A DNA stretch of 64,000 bases from Dyadobacter luticola (lineage in GTDB: Bacteria > Bacteroidota > Bacteroidia > Cytophagales > Spirosomataceae). The stretch covers positions 1,034,682-1,098,681 of the forward strand of contig NZ_VCEJ01000005.1 of the NCBI RefSeq assembly GCF_005860805.1, written 5' to 3'. Positions 42,337 through 51,801 of this stretch are shown here, in pieces. A program made the position numbers and the translations under genes. The notes under the pieces are model-generated. The model was not told the origin of the DNA. It searched no databases and saw only the letters and a list, made by a program, of their open reading frames with translations. Within the stretch, counting starts at the first letter, position 1. Every line of letters starts with the position of its first letter.

Positions 42337-43726
42337 TCATGCTTTTCGAATTGCAATTGCCATGTTGGTGGTGCATAGCTCCAAGTTAATCAATAGGTTA
42401 GCGTCTGACATAATTAGCTTTTCATTCATGAAACCCCGTTCAATATCCCAAAATGCCACTTTATAATTACCGGGACGCAGTCCCGGAATGATGATGGAAC
42501 TTTCAGAACCTAATTTACTCTGTTTGCTATGCTTCGAAATATTTGTTTTTAGTAGCCAGATCACAGCCTGGTCGTCGTCCCCACACGCAAAAACGTGGGC
42601 AGTTATTCCCTCTATAATAATTTTATCATTTAAATTCTCTCTCTGGAAATTTCGCCAATCAATTAGTCTGAGAAATCCCACCATATTTCGCTGTGCTTTT
42701 CTCATGCCATGGGTAAGCGTGTGAGGATGCCGATAGGGCCAGCGCATGCCGCCACCTGCACCGCCCGACGCCAGATGGGCCCATTGCATATGCAAGAAAT
42801 AAAGATCATCCATTGGTTCTTTCAAACCATTTTTGTGTTTCCTGAAATAACTGATCGGGCCATGCTCGCTATCTAGGCAAGGCCTGCCTTGGGGCACTGC
42901 TTCCAAGGACATCTTTTATTAAATGACTAGTTGTAAGTGCCGGAGCGATCAGGTTCTTTGGATAATCAATTGAATGCTTTTCATATACATGAATCGATGC
43001 AAAATCGAGGAGTGCATTTCTAAATATCAGATTGTACAAATCATGTTTTTTAAGCAATGGCGCAAAAACAGAAACAGTTTGCAAGTGCGTCATCTGATAC
43101 AATTGCATTTCCAGTCCTCTTATATGTTCGCTGATCTGAACAATAAAGTTGTCTAATTGCCGAAGATCTTTTCTTGAATGGATAGGATCGATTTCGTTCC
43201 ATAAATCCCATGCAAACAATGCACCGCTTCCGCCCCAGCGGGTAATAAAAAACGTGAACCGCTCTTTGATCGCAGAGATCATCCCCTTATCCGTAAGCCA
43301 TTGCGGTTTTGTTTTGCACGGACCGCCATTCAACTGATTATAGGGATGATGCCGCCATCTTTTTTTCATCCAGAAAGTATCAAAGGGCGTAATAAGCAAG
43401 CGGATATTGTATTGTTCACAAAGCAAAAACAGGTCGTCCCAAAACTGGATCATGTTGGTCTGGAACCGGCCCACAGGGTTTTCGAAATAACGGTTATCTG
43501 TTTGACAATACTCCATCATGATCCGAATGCAGGTAACCCCGTGCGCTGCCAGAAATGCCATATGATTCGACACCCTGGACATGTCTTTTCTGCGAAAAAG
43601 GGGTGCAAAGTCCGGCCAAGTGATCGCATCGTTTTGCCCGATCGGAGTCCAGTTTTCATGATCCGTAGTTTCAAAATAAGGAGCATTTGCACACACTTGT
43701 ATCCAGGGCATTATATGTTGAAGCAT
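42337..43726 (-). pseudogene. GH5-like glycoside hydrolase, frameshifted
   Basis: The first frame (43726-42869) has a (beta/alpha)8-type sequence with MAFLAAHGVTCIRIMMEYCQ and the acid/base motif DLWNEID. The second frame (to 42337) begins with QGRPCLDSEHG, where the Glu after Ser fits the nucleophile, and ends in a beta-rich domain. The break lies between 42869 and 42912 and separates the two catalytic Glu residues, so neither half can be active. Intact length would be about 460 residues, similar to cellulase/mannanase-like proteins. No signal peptide is seen. It is divergent from the glycosyltransferase gene at 43839. Confidence 0.75.
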
Positions 43727-43838
43727 TAATTACCAAATTTCTTGAATGGAAAGATCTTTCTAATGGGGAAATTTAAGGCCAAAAACTGATAGGTATAATT
43801 ATATAATAGTAGGGCAAAGCCTATCGAAATCTGAGACA

Positions 43839-45068
43839 TTGGTAACAAAAGTTCAAAGTTCAAAAGTTGAAAATGTAACGCTGAGTTTTTATTCCGGAAG
43901 GAAAGATTGCGCAGCCAATGCTTATGAAGTTTGCGTGATTGTTCCTGTCCGCAATGAGGCAAATCATCTATATCAAACTCTTGATGCGCTCAGACTGCAA
44001 GTAGGCCTCAACTGCATGCCATTGCCACCGGATATTTACGAAGTGCTTGTATTGGTCAATAACAGTTCAGACGATTCCTGTCAAATTGCCCGTCAATATG
44101 TGGCCGATTTCCCAGACTTCAACCTTTCGGTAGCAAACATACATCTGGACGAGAGCCAGGCGCACATCGGGACGGTCAGACGTTTATTGATGGACGAGGC
44201 ATACAAGAGGCTTACGAGATCATTCTCCCAAAAAAGAATAATCGCTTCAACAGATGGCGATACGCTTGTAGACAGCCAGTGGATTTCTCAAATAATAGCT
44301 GAGATAGACAAGGGAAATGATGCGGTAGGAGGGAGGATACTAACCAGGCGGGAGAGCGGGAATGGCAGAGCTTACCACCTGAGAGATGTAACATACCGTT
44401 GCTTGCTGGCACAGGCTGAATGCATCCTTGATCCACAAATCCATAATCCGTATCCATGTCATCACCAGTATTTCGGTGCAAACATGGCTGTCACGGCAGA
44501 CATGTATCAACAGGCAGGAAGATTACCGGTCGTTCCATTTCTCGAAGATGTTGCATTCCACAAAGCGCTTGTTGATCATGATGCCAAAATCCGGAACTCT
44601 TTTAGTGTAAAAGTTTATACATCTTCGCGCAAAGACGGGCGCGTTGCTGTTGGATTTTCTGAGCAGCTCAGGCGGTGGCAGAATGAGGAAAAAATATATC
44701 AAACACAAATGGTCGAGGATGTGCAGGTTCTGCTCGATATGTTTCGGGTCAGGAATTTTTTGCGAAAATCCTGGTCTTCGTATCAACAAAATCAAAAAAT
44801 AGATGCGCACGATTTAGAACAATTCGCAATCATGTTCGATATGGATTGCGAATTGATAAAAGCCAAAATTGTCGAAGCGAAACATTTCGGTCAGTTTTGG
44901 CATGCATTCTCAGAGACAACAGCAAAAAGTCTGCACCGCACCGTAACATTTCAGCCCATTAAACAGGCCATTTTACAATTAAGAAAATTTATAAAAAACG
45001 CAGATTTTATCTCTTCTCAAAGGAATCTAAACGATAATTTTCAGCCCGTGAGCTATGTAAGAGTTTGA
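43839..45068 (+). CDS. family 2 glycosyltransferase
   Basis: A cytoplasmic GT-A enzyme of up to 409 residues. The core has VCVIVPVRNEANHLYQTLDAL, the acceptor/metal segment STDGDTLVDSQWI (DxD-like) and the catalytic block VVPFLEDVAFHKAL (ED). The frame opens with a TTG at 43839; no in-frame ATG precedes the conserved core, so the start is uncertain. Its 3' end overlaps the convergent methyltransferase gene by 62 bases. With the acyl-CoA dehydrogenase, PIG-L deacetylase and NodS-like methyltransferase it forms a compact cluster that is likely to assemble one modified glycoconjugate. Confidence 0.85.
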   Translation: MVTKVQSSKVENVTLSFYSGRKDCAANAYEVCVIVPVRNEANHLYQTLDALRLQVGLNCMPLPPDIYEVLVLVNNSSDDSCQIARQYVADFPDFNLSVANIHLDESQAHIGTVRRLLMDEAYKRLTRSFSQKRIIASTDGDTLVDSQWISQIIAEIDKGNDAVGGRILTRRESGNGRAYHLRDVTYRCLLAQAECILDPQIHNPYPCHHQYFGANMAVTADMYQQAGRLPVVPFLEDVAFHKALVDHDAKIRNSFSVKVYTSSRKDGRVAVGFSEQLRRWQNEEKIYQTQMVEDVQVLLDMFRVRNFLRKSWSSYQQNQKIDAHDLEQFAIMFDMDCELIKAKIVEAKHFGQFWHAFSETTAKSLHRTVTFQPIKQAILQLRKFIKNADFISSQRNLNDNFQPVSYVRV

Positions 45069-45600
45069 GCGGCCCCCCCTCACCACTAATCGCCAAAAAT
45101 GCCTCATGGACCTGATCACCGGTTAAGGGATAATCATGAACTTCGGGCGTCCAGTGCACTAAAAGTAACTGTCCGCCCTTTTCAAGATGGTTAAGCATCT
45201 CCTGCTGCAATTTCAGCAGGTCAGGCATGGACAAATAATAGCCTACTTCGGACATCAGGATAAGATCAAATTGCTCCTCAGGAAATTGCTGCGGTACGGA
45301 CATCTTTTCGATTCGCACATGCTCGAACCCTCTCAGCCTACTCCGTGCTTTTACAAGCGGCGCTTCGGCTGCATCCACGGATAACAGAGCACCGCATCTG
45401 TCAGCAAACATATGTGTCAGCACACCAATCGAACAGCCAATTTCGAATGCATTTTTAAAAAAATCCCTGCTGAGGTATTTAACTGTTTCCTTGTATTTGC
45501 CAAGCTCATATTCACTGGATTCAAAATTCCAGGGATCATTGCTGTTTTGATATACGTTGTTAAAATAATCTTCGGGTAATGAGTCTTTTTGGTCAGCCAT
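45007..45600 (-). CDS. NodS-like SAM-dependent methyltransferase
   Basis: A 197-residue class I methyltransferase from ATG 45600 (MADQKDSLPEDYFNNVYQNS). The opening YFNNVYQNSNDPWNFESSEYE and the SAM motif AFEIGCSIGVLTHMFAD match the NodS/SAM branch, whose best known member N-methylates the deacetylated end of Nod factor. ILMSEVGYYLSM and LVHWTPEVHDYPL are further family blocks. It starts 4 bases after the PIG-L stop, so the two are co-translated. The N-methyl transfer is inferred from the family. Confidence 0.85.
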   Translation of the reverse strand: MADQKDSLPEDYFNNVYQNSNDPWNFESSEYELGKYKETVKYLSRDFFKNAFEIGCSIGVLTHMFADRCGALLSVDAAEAPLVKARSRLRGFEHVRIEKMSVPQQFPEEQFDLILMSEVGYYLSMPDLLKLQQEMLNHLEKGGQLLLVHWTPEVHDYPLTGDQVHEAFLAISGEGGPLKLLHSSRAENYRLDSFEKR

Positions 45601-45604
45601 TGTG

Positions 45605-46351
45605 TTATTTTCTTTCCAATAATATTTCGTAATCTGTATTAAAGTGGGCCAGTACTTCCGCAGATAATATAAACCCCTCAGGGTCATCATCTATCAGTAA
45701 TGTTGTTTGCGATACATGCGCCTGCACTGCTTTTTTCTTTTGATCCTTTGCCATTTCAATATTGACTTTCCAGATTACTCCCTCGTTGGCAGCAGGCAGA
45801 TCGCCTGGGCTCGCCCTTTCCCACAGCCAGACAAAATATTCAAACTGACGGATGGAAAGCGTACATTTTTTTACCGCCTCATCCACAATCTGCCAGGTTG
45901 CACGGTGATCCTTGTGCGGATCGCGCTGCCAGGGGCAAATGATCGATTCAGTATTAAAATCAGAAAGTACCTTGCTAAATGCAACGACTGCCGTGTCAAA
46001 ACCAGGAGTTTCAGTGCAGGGTAGCAAACTGTCTTTTAGCCTCAAAAAAGTAATGTCCTTTTGCTCTACACCTAAAATGCTCAATGCCTTTACTGCCTCC
46101 TCTTCTCTGAGCGCAACTAACATGTCGGATGGAAATTTCTTTGAATTAGGGTGAGACATGCTTCCGTCACTGATGAAGACTACATGGATCGGGATTTTTA
46201 ACTGGGTCAATAAATAAATCGTCCCACCACAACCAAGCGATTCGTCATCCTGATGGGGTGCAACAATCAGAGTCCTACCTAGCATACCGAGTTGGTCCGG
46301 ACCAAGTAGTCGGCTGTGCCTTATGAAGTCATCTTGGCTAATTAAATCCAT
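45605..46351 (-). CDS. PIG-L family deacetylase
   Basis: A 248-residue cytoplasmic zinc hydrolase of the PIG-L/LmbE family: the metal motif APHQDDESLGCGG (HxDD), FISDGSMSHP and the third ligand in PWQRDPHKDHRATW. Such enzymes remove the acetyl group from N-acetylglucosamine units of lipids or small glycosides (as MshB and BshB do). It overlaps the acyl-CoA dehydrogenase gene by 10 bases and is followed by the NodS-like methyltransferase, suggesting deacetylation and then N-methylation of one amine. Confidence 0.9.
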   Translation of the reverse strand: MDLISQDDFIRHSRLLGPDQLGMLGRTLIVAPHQDDESLGCGGTIYLLTQLKIPIHVVFISDGSMSHPNSKKFPSDMLVALREEEAVKALSILGVEQKDITFLRLKDSLLPCTETPGFDTAVVAFSKVLSDFNTESIICPWQRDPHKDHRATWQIVDEAVKKCTLSIRQFEYFVWLWERASPGDLPAANEGVIWKVNIEMAKDQKKKAVQAHVSQTTLLIDDDPEGFILSAEVLAHFNTDYEILLERK

Positions 46352-47478
46352 AGTCCATTCGTATTTATCTGGTTAAGCACATATTTCCCAACAGACGCTT
46401 GCACGGCATCAGTAGCCGGCTGGCGTAAGTAAGTGGTCAGGTCACGGTGCATGCGCTCCAAAACACCCGGTCGCATAAGACCTCTTGATCCAACCGACCT
46501 CTCCGCCAGCTGCATTGAGCGCAAACAAATGTCCTCAATCTTTGTCCGCACCATATTTGCATAAGCTAGTAATTTTTCCGTTTCGCCAGGCATATGCAAC
46601 CATTGGTCATAATGCTTAGCTGCCTGATTGATCCAAAGATTTCCGGTCTCGGTCAGACAGCTTATTTCTGCTACTCTGAATTGTTGGAATGGGTCTTCGG
46701 TTCGCTTGGCGTCATTCAGAAAGCGATGAGTTTCTTCAAGGATCGCTTCTGCGCCACCCAGTTGTACGGCGGCAAAGCGCAAGGCACCGGCGCCAAAATG
46801 GGGCTGTCTATAATAATCGTCCGGTGATCCCAATAAATCCTCTTCATCAATTTCGATTCCTGTAAAATTCATCCTGAAACTTACTGATGCCTGCATGCCG
46901 AGCGGGTTCCAAAAACTGCTATCCGCTAGAATGGGTTCTAATTTTTCTGTTGGGATAATGCACATTTGCCACCCGGACTTGTCAGATGAAATCAGCTTAC
47001 CTGTGACTAATGGCCTACCGATCCAGCTCGCCCCTGAACAAAATGTTTTAGATCCGCTTAAACGGTAACGCTTACAACCCAGATCTTGAATTTCCAAACC
47101 ATCCAGATCCTGCGTATTCCAGACACCAAACAAATGAGTGTGCGCGTCTTCATACCAGCGCTGAGCCTGATGGGCGTTTGCGTATAATGATATCAGCAGC
47201 AATGCATTAATATGTCCTTCATAAATACGCCCAACAGGCAAACTAGCTCTTCCTACCCGTTTCAAAAGCTGTAAAAGTCCTGGCGTGTTAGGTAAATCCA
47301 AAGACAAATTTTGCCCGGGAAGAGTGGTTGTTAAAAGTCCGGAAGCCCTTAATAAATCAAACTCAAAATGTGGAAATTGCCCTTTCTGATCGGAAGCAAA
47401 CGCGGCAGCTGATATTTGTGAAAATAACTGTTCTTCTGATATGTGACCTTGATTTGTAGAATCTTCGTTTATAATCAT
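46342..47478 (-). CDS. acyl-CoA dehydrogenase-like flavoprotein
   Basis: A 378-residue protein of the acyl-CoA dehydrogenase fold: an N-terminal helical domain, the beta domain (GSKTFCSGASWIGRPLVTGK, NPLGMQASVSFRMNF) and a C-terminal four-helix bundle. The catalytic Glu is not clearly identifiable. It is the first gene of the three-gene minus-strand operon and overlaps PIG-L by 10 bases. Relatives in similar clusters act on carrier- or CoA-bound acyl groups, or are monooxygenase-like. Cluster logic suggests it tailors an acyl chain. Confidence 0.85.
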   Translation of the reverse strand: MIINEDSTNQGHISEEQLFSQISAAAFASDQKGQFPHFEFDLLRASGLLTTTLPGQNLSLDLPNTPGLLQLLKRVGRASLPVGRIYEGHINALLLISLYANAHQAQRWYEDAHTHLFGVWNTQDLDGLEIQDLGCKRYRLSGSKTFCSGASWIGRPLVTGKLISSDKSGWQMCIIPTEKLEPILADSSFWNPLGMQASVSFRMNFTGIEIDEEDLLGSPDDYYRQPHFGAGALRFAAVQLGGAEAILEETHRFLNDAKRTEDPFQQFRVAEISCLTETGNLWINQAAKHYDQWLHMPGETEKLLAYANMVRTKIEDICLRSMQLAERSVGSRGLMRPGVLERMHRDLTTYLRQPATDAVQASVGKYVLNQINTNGLWI

Positions 47479-47625
47479 TTATAGCGGATTAAGGACAACA
47501 ACATTCTCCTAAAGAGTGTCAGCGCTAAACTGTTAAAAGTATACCAAGGTATGACCAACTGGTACAAACAAAAATACCTACCGTTATCCAGCAGGTATTT
47601 TGTTTAAGTCCTATAAGAACAATGT

Positions 47626-48783
47626 CTATTTCTTAAATGCCGTTTTCAATGCACTTGATGCATAAGCCTGTGCGTCTTTCGCCTGCGGGACAACGATTGC
47701 CATCCCAAAAAATTCATGGGTAACCCCATCATAGTTTTTGGAATCAACCTTCACGTCTGCTGCTTTCAATTTTTCTGCCAGCAGTTTGCCATCACTCATC
47801 AAAGGGTCAATCTCGGCTGTGATAATGGTTGTAGCTGGAAGTCCTTTCAAATTAGCGCCGACCAAATTGATCCTGGGATCTTCGGCCTGGGCCATATTGC
47901 TAAGATAATTTTTTACAAACCAGCCCATCATTGGTTTGTCAAGGGGCTTGGCAGCAGCATTCTTCTTATAGGACTCAGTGTTCATGTCTGATCCGGCTAC
48001 CGGGTAAACCAGAAGCTGGTGCACAGGCAACTGGACTCCCTTATCGCGGGCCATGATACTGACGTTGGCCGCCAGGTTACCACCAGCACTTTCACCGGCC
48101 ACAGCAATTTTTTTCGGATCGCCCTTAATAGATGCAGCATTCTGTACGGTCCATTGGTAAGCAGCAAAAGCATCATCATGGGCGGCCGGGAACTTATGCT
48201 CGGGCGCCAGGCGGTATGCCACCGAAACGACAATGGCGCCAGTTTGCTCGGAAAGACCTCTGGCCGATGCATCGTAAACATCCAGGTCAGCGATCACAAA
48301 GCCGCCTCCGTGATAATAGACTATAACAGGAAATGGTGCGGCCCCCATCTTAGGCGTATAAATCCGAAGGTGCACCTTACCTCCTTTGACAGCGATTTCC
48401 TGTCCGGAAGTATCCACCATTGGCGCAGGCATAGGAATGCTGTTTTCCTTAACCAAATCCATTACTGCGTCGGTGGGGGTGTGGTTTTTCCTGGCTTGCT
48501 GGGCCGTCAGTTTGGGTATTGGGGTATCTTTGTAGCTGGCCAGTTTTTCGATGACCGCCAGCATTTCATCTTTGATATCCGGCGCCCAACTCGGTGCAGC
48601 ACTATCAGGCTTTATACTGCTCACGGCTGCCATTGTGTCTTTTTGTAGGCCAGTGGAATCGGCATTTGAGGGTTTGCCGCTTCCGCCGCAGGAGACGAGC
48701 GAGCTGCAAATTGATAGAGCCATAGCCCATCCTCCCAACCGACGAGCTGGGTTTTTTTCGAAATTAAATGCGTTGGTTCTCAT
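47626..48783 (-). CDS. lipoprotein esterase, HSL family alpha/beta hydrolase
   Basis: A 385-residue protein with a lipoprotein signal (LVSCGGSG lipobox near residue 32) and a Ser/Asp-rich linker. The catalytic part is of the hormone-sensitive lipase family IV: oxyanion HGGGFVIADLD, nucleophile GESAGGNLAA, acid in AEIDPLMSDG and His in VTHEFFGM. It should hydrolyse short-chain esters at the cell surface or periplasm. It stands alone with no obvious partners. Confidence 0.92.
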   Translation of the reverse strand: MRTNAFNFEKNPARRLGGWAMALSICSSLVSCGGSGKPSNADSTGLQKDTMAAVSSIKPDSAAPSWAPDIKDEMLAVIEKLASYKDTPIPKLTAQQARKNHTPTDAVMDLVKENSIPMPAPMVDTSGQEIAVKGGKVHLRIYTPKMGAAPFPVIVYYHGGGFVIADLDVYDASARGLSEQTGAIVVSVAYRLAPEHKFPAAHDDAFAAYQWTVQNAASIKGDPKKIAVAGESAGGNLAANVSIMARDKGVQLPVHQLLVYPVAGSDMNTESYKKNAAAKPLDKPMMGWFVKNYLSNMAQAEDPRINLVGANLKGLPATTIITAEIDPLMSDGKLLAEKLKAADVKVDSKNYDGVTHEFFGMAIVVPQAKDAQAYASSALKTAFKK

Positions 48784-49160
48784 TGTTGTGGTTTGAAGTT
48801 TATGGATACCTACGACAAATGCGGAAATAACGATTGGTGCCTGGAACTTGAGGTCATTGATAGGCGGTAGGACCGAAGTTGCGAATTACTTAAAGAAAGA
48901 AATTTCGGACATGAGCCTTTAAAGATATAGGACGTTAGGAAGGTAAACTTTCATGCGATATGACTCACTAGGGAAACCGTGTTTTCGAACATTTCGACAA
49001 GAATAGAACATTGCATTACAGGGATAGAATCTCAATATTGTTCACAAGACGATTTCGGAGAAAGATAAAGTTGGAAGCAATTCTTTATAAAGAAATTTTA
49101 GCTGATTATCCACCACGATGGCGAAAGGTATGGTTTTGGAGGACAGGTATAATAAAAGGT
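48784..49160. other. intergenic, no gene seen
   Basis: About 380 bases upstream of the esterase. A 71-codon frame (49011-49226) runs into the direct repeat and lacks protein character. The esterase promoter must lie at the left side. Confidence 0.4.
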
Positions 49161-49215
49161 CTGATTGTTGCGACCGATTCAGGCAGCCATGATGAGGGGA
49201 GTGTCTCACGAAGGA
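49161..49215 (+). repeat. direct repeat copy A (about 55 bp)
   Basis: Starts ctgattgttgcgaccgattc and contains caggcagccatgatgagg. A copy about 85% identical lies at 51245-51300 in the same orientation. The copies bracket a 2-kb block of response regulator genes. The origin is unknown; they may be scars of an insertion element. Confidence 0.65.
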
Positions 49216-49218
49216 TGG

Positions 49219-49673
49219 TTATATGAGATCACTATTGCCCTTTATGCTGACCGTCTGCCAAACCGTTTCAATAATTTCTTGAAATTTTGCGGGCTTTTGC
49301 AAGAGCGCATCAAAACAAGATTTTTGTAGCCGGTTTGCGATGGAGAATTGAAAGTTACCGGTAAGGCAATAATTGCGATTTGTTGGCCCCACGAGTGCTG
49401 CCTAATCAAGTTGCACGCTGTAATCCCATCCATCACTGGCATGTTTACATCCGTGAGTATAACATCTGGCCTAAGCTGTTCTGCCGCTTCAACACAGTCT
49501 TTACCGTTATGACGCGTGACGACTGTGAAGCCATGCCGCTCCAACAATCTCTCAGTGATCAATACCAGATCAAGATTGTCATCTACCAGAAGTATATTAA
49601 GATTTCTCGGGATATGAAGCGTCTCAATGCTGAGTAAATTGTTGGAACGCGCTCCTGCAAAATTCCATGCCAT
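49219..49673 (-). pseudogene. CheY-like response regulator, frameshifted
   Basis: The receiver starts normally (LNILLVDDNLDLVLITERLL) with the acidic pocket and the phospho-acceptor Asp in ILTDVNMPVMDG. After IAIIAL the frame changes near 49362: the other frame continues with TGNFQFSIANRL and DALLQKPAKFQEII, including the conserved Thr and Lys of the receiver switch, to a stop at 49219-49221. As read, the protein loses both residues. A leading segment (MAWNFAGARSNN) may be upstream of the true start. One missing base explains the break. Confidence 0.75.
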
Positions 49674-49805
49674 CCTTTACGAACAATGACCATTTATTTT
49701 CTGGTATAATCAGTGTTAGAAAATCTTTTGTCACCAAATACCTACAAATGACTTTCAAGCCAATTCTTGGCCTAATTCTTTTCCAGAATGAGAAAAATTG
49801 AAATT

Positions 49806-50235
49806 ATGAACAAAATGGCACTATTATCATCATTGAAGACGATGATGATGATCAATTTATATAGGAGAAGTCTTCAATGAACTCGGTTACGTTAATAGTC
49901 GGCTATACTTCCCTGACGGTCTATCAGCATTGGAATATCTACATAAAACCACAGACCTTCCTTTTCTGATTCTCTCAGACATCAATCTTCCCAAGTTAGA
50001 CGGACTTGAATTAAGGCGAAAATTGCACACTGATGCAGCGCTCAGCCTTAAATGCATTCCTTATATCTATTTTACGACCGCAATTAATCAAAAGGCTGTT
50101 ATCGATGCTTATAGCACTTCTGCGCAAGGTTTTTTTATAAAACCGTCAAAAATGGAAGATGTAAAGACAATCAGGCTGATCGTCGATTATTGGAAACAGT
50201 GCGCTGCTCCAAATAATTTTGAGACGGTCTCGTAA
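49806..50235 (+). pseudogene. response regulator receiver protein, frameshifted twice
   Basis: The ATG at 49806 (MNK) is out of phase with the IIIIEDDDDDQF acidic pocket by one base, in a run of A. A second shift near 49860 separates that from EVFNELGYVNSRLYFPDG. From about 49866 the frame is open to 50235, with the phospho-Asp in ILSDINLPKLDG and the switch Lys in GFFIKPSKMED. Corrected, this is a 143-residue single-domain receiver. It faces the intact regulator at 50282. Confidence 0.75.
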
Positions 50236-50281
50236 AATGGTCGGACAAGCAGTCTCTTTAAGAGACTGTAGAGGCTTGCGT

Positions 50282-50683
50282 TTAGAAGTATTTGAAAAAG
50301 ATTTCAGCAACCATCTTAATATATCCCTGGTAATACACCGGCTTGGAGAGGAATTCTGACGCTCCTGAACGCAAAGCAAGCTCCCTTAATTTTTCTGCAT
50401 CGCTTGTAGAGACGAGAATGGAACGGAAGTGTTGAAAATCGGGATCAGCATAGATAGCATTGAGCGTTTCGATCCCGTTCATAATCGGCATATTCATATC
50501 GATCAGGATTAAAGCATTTTGCTTGTTCTTATCTAAAATATCGAGTAGGTCCCTTCCGTTCGAAGCCTGGAAAACCGCTACATCGAGTTTTAATTCGGAT
50601 ATGGCTTGTCGTATGAGGAAGATGTCATCTTCATCATCATCAACGATATAGATGCTTTTTGGGTCTGCAAGGATGTTCTCCAA
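50282..50683 (-). CDS. single-domain response regulator (CheY-like)
   Basis: A 133-residue stand-alone receiver: acidic pocket YIVDDDEDDIF, phospho-acceptor Asp in ALILIDMNMPIMNG (about residue 61), Ser in ILVSTSD and Lys in FLSKPVYYQG. No output domain. Such proteins pass phosphoryl groups in phosphorelays or bind partner proteins. It is the only intact member of the three receivers between the direct repeats; the partner kinase could be the PAS protein at 53-59 kb. Confidence 0.9.
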   Translation of the reverse strand: MENILADPKSIYIVDDDEDDIFLIRQAISELKLDVAVFQASNGRDLLDILDKNKQNALILIDMNMPIMNGIETLNAIYADPDFQHFRSILVSTSDAEKLRELALRSGASEFLSKPVYYQGYIKMVAEIFFKYF

Positions 50684-50815
50684 AGTACGGCCTCTATAAC
50701 TACTAACACTACAATTTAGCCTGATTCGGCCATTAAATTGCTAATTCTATGAAGGTTGTGACTTGGCCGTCGTCATTTTTTAAATAGTATAGTGAATGTA
50801 TAAAGTGATCTTGAG

Positions 50816-50998
50816 CTACATCTCCCGTCTTAGTTTCCGGAAAGTCCTCGCAAGTGTGTCCGCTCGAAAAATTAACGTTTGCAGTTGTTCAGTAAGTACT
50901 TTATGTTTTTCAAAAGCAATCTGGAACCGAGCCTTTAAAATCTCAGAACGTTCGAATAAATTACTGCGATTCGGTATCAAAGCACTAGATTTATCCAT
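50816..50998 (-). CDS. 60-residue coiled-coil hypothetical protein
   Basis: The frame MDKSSALIPNRSNLFERSEI continues as a charged amphipathic helix (LKARFQIAFEKHKVLTEQLQ) to residue 60. Heptad-like spacing suggests a coiled coil. I know no family for it, and its status as a gene rests on this composition alone. The rest of the 50684-51362 interval holds no other convincing gene besides direct repeat B. Confidence 0.35.
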   Translation of the reverse strand: MDKSSALIPNRSNLFERSEILKARFQIAFEKHKVLTEQLQTLIFRADTLARTFRKLRREM

Positions 50999-51244
50999 AG
51001 GAAATTGTTGAAAAGTACCCTGTAAGTTACAGCTATATGTTGATCTATAATAACTTTATTAAATTGTTAGGAAACTCGGTCTGTTGCCGGATAAAACTCT
51101 GTCCTGGTTGCTTAAAGATGCTACTTATGAAAACTTGTATCAGAGGTTAAGCCCTAATCCTCATTCACATCCTGACTTTCTGACAAAGGTTTGCATGTTG
51201 TCTTTGTGATATCATTGTTTATCGGAGGAAAGGTGTCATAAGTT

Positions 51245-51300
51245 TTGATCGTTGCGACTGATTCAGGCAGCCATGATCAGGGAGAGTGTCCCACAAAGGA
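51245..51300 (+). repeat. direct repeat copy B (about 55 bp)
   Basis: Starts ttgatcgttgcgactgattc and contains caggcagccatgatcagg; matches copy A at 49161-49215 with a handful of differences. It lies 63 bases before the end of the HxlR gene. Confidence 0.65.
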
Positions 51301-51362
51301 GCGTTTTCTGAGACTAAGCAAATTGAATTCCTAGGTCAGCAGTAGCTCTTCCGACTCACTTG

Positions 51363-51710
51363 TCAGCTACTGACAATTTTCTTTTTGTGATTTTGGCCCC
51401 AACGAATCATTGCATCTATCACCTCCTTAAGTGTTTCTGAATATGGTGTCGAAGAGTATTCAACTGTAACAGGTTTTGTATTGCAAACTTTCCTGGTGAC
51501 CAATTGATTCATTTCAAGTTCTTGCAATTCCTTGGATAGTATTCTGGGAGAAATTCCTGATGCTCTGGCCAGCTCGCCGAACCGCTTGGTGCCGTCATTG
51601 ACCAATATAGACAGGATTAACAATTTCCACTTTCCATTGACTACATACAAAGTATCCTGAATGGCTGAATGCACATTTTCACAAGCCACATCTGACATTT
51701 CATCCTTCAT
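51363..51710 (-). CDS. HxlR-family transcriptional regulator
   Basis: A 115-residue winged-helix regulator with a conserved N-terminal Cys (MSDVACENV), the family block VVNGKWKLLILSIL and recognition helix PRILSKELQELEMNQLV. It is divergent from the SDR-DoxX genes, and a 34-base inverted repeat begins 11 bases upstream of its start. It most likely represses itself and the SDR operon until an oxidant or electrophile reacts with it. Confidence 0.9.
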   Translation of the reverse strand: MKDEMSDVACENVHSAIQDTLYVVNGKWKLLILSILVNDGTKRFGELARASGISPRILSKELQELEMNQLVTRKVCNTKPVTVEYSSTPYSETLKEVIDAMIRWGQNHKKKIVSS

Positions 51711-51720
51711 ACTATTCTAT

Positions 51721-51754
51721 TTGTAACTACTTACCTTTCTGTAATTGGTTACAA
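51721..51754. promoter_or_regulatory. HxlR operator: bipartite inverted repeat
   Basis: The left half is TTGTAAC-tac-TTAC (51721-51734) and the right half GTAA-ttg-GTTACAA (51741-51754), separated by CTTTCT. Both blocks of each half are perfect inverted copies with equal spacing, a symmetric 34-base site. It lies between the divergent HxlR and SDR genes. AACCTTTG at 51773-51780 is a near-consensus -7 box for the SDR. Confidence 0.7.
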
Positions 51755-51801
51755 ATATACCGTATTAACAGCAACCTTTGTGTCGTAATCAAACTTAAAA
51801 A

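Noticed and set aside
49011..49226. 71-codon plus-strand frame
   Set aside because: It runs through direct repeat A and into the broken response regulator; no protein character.
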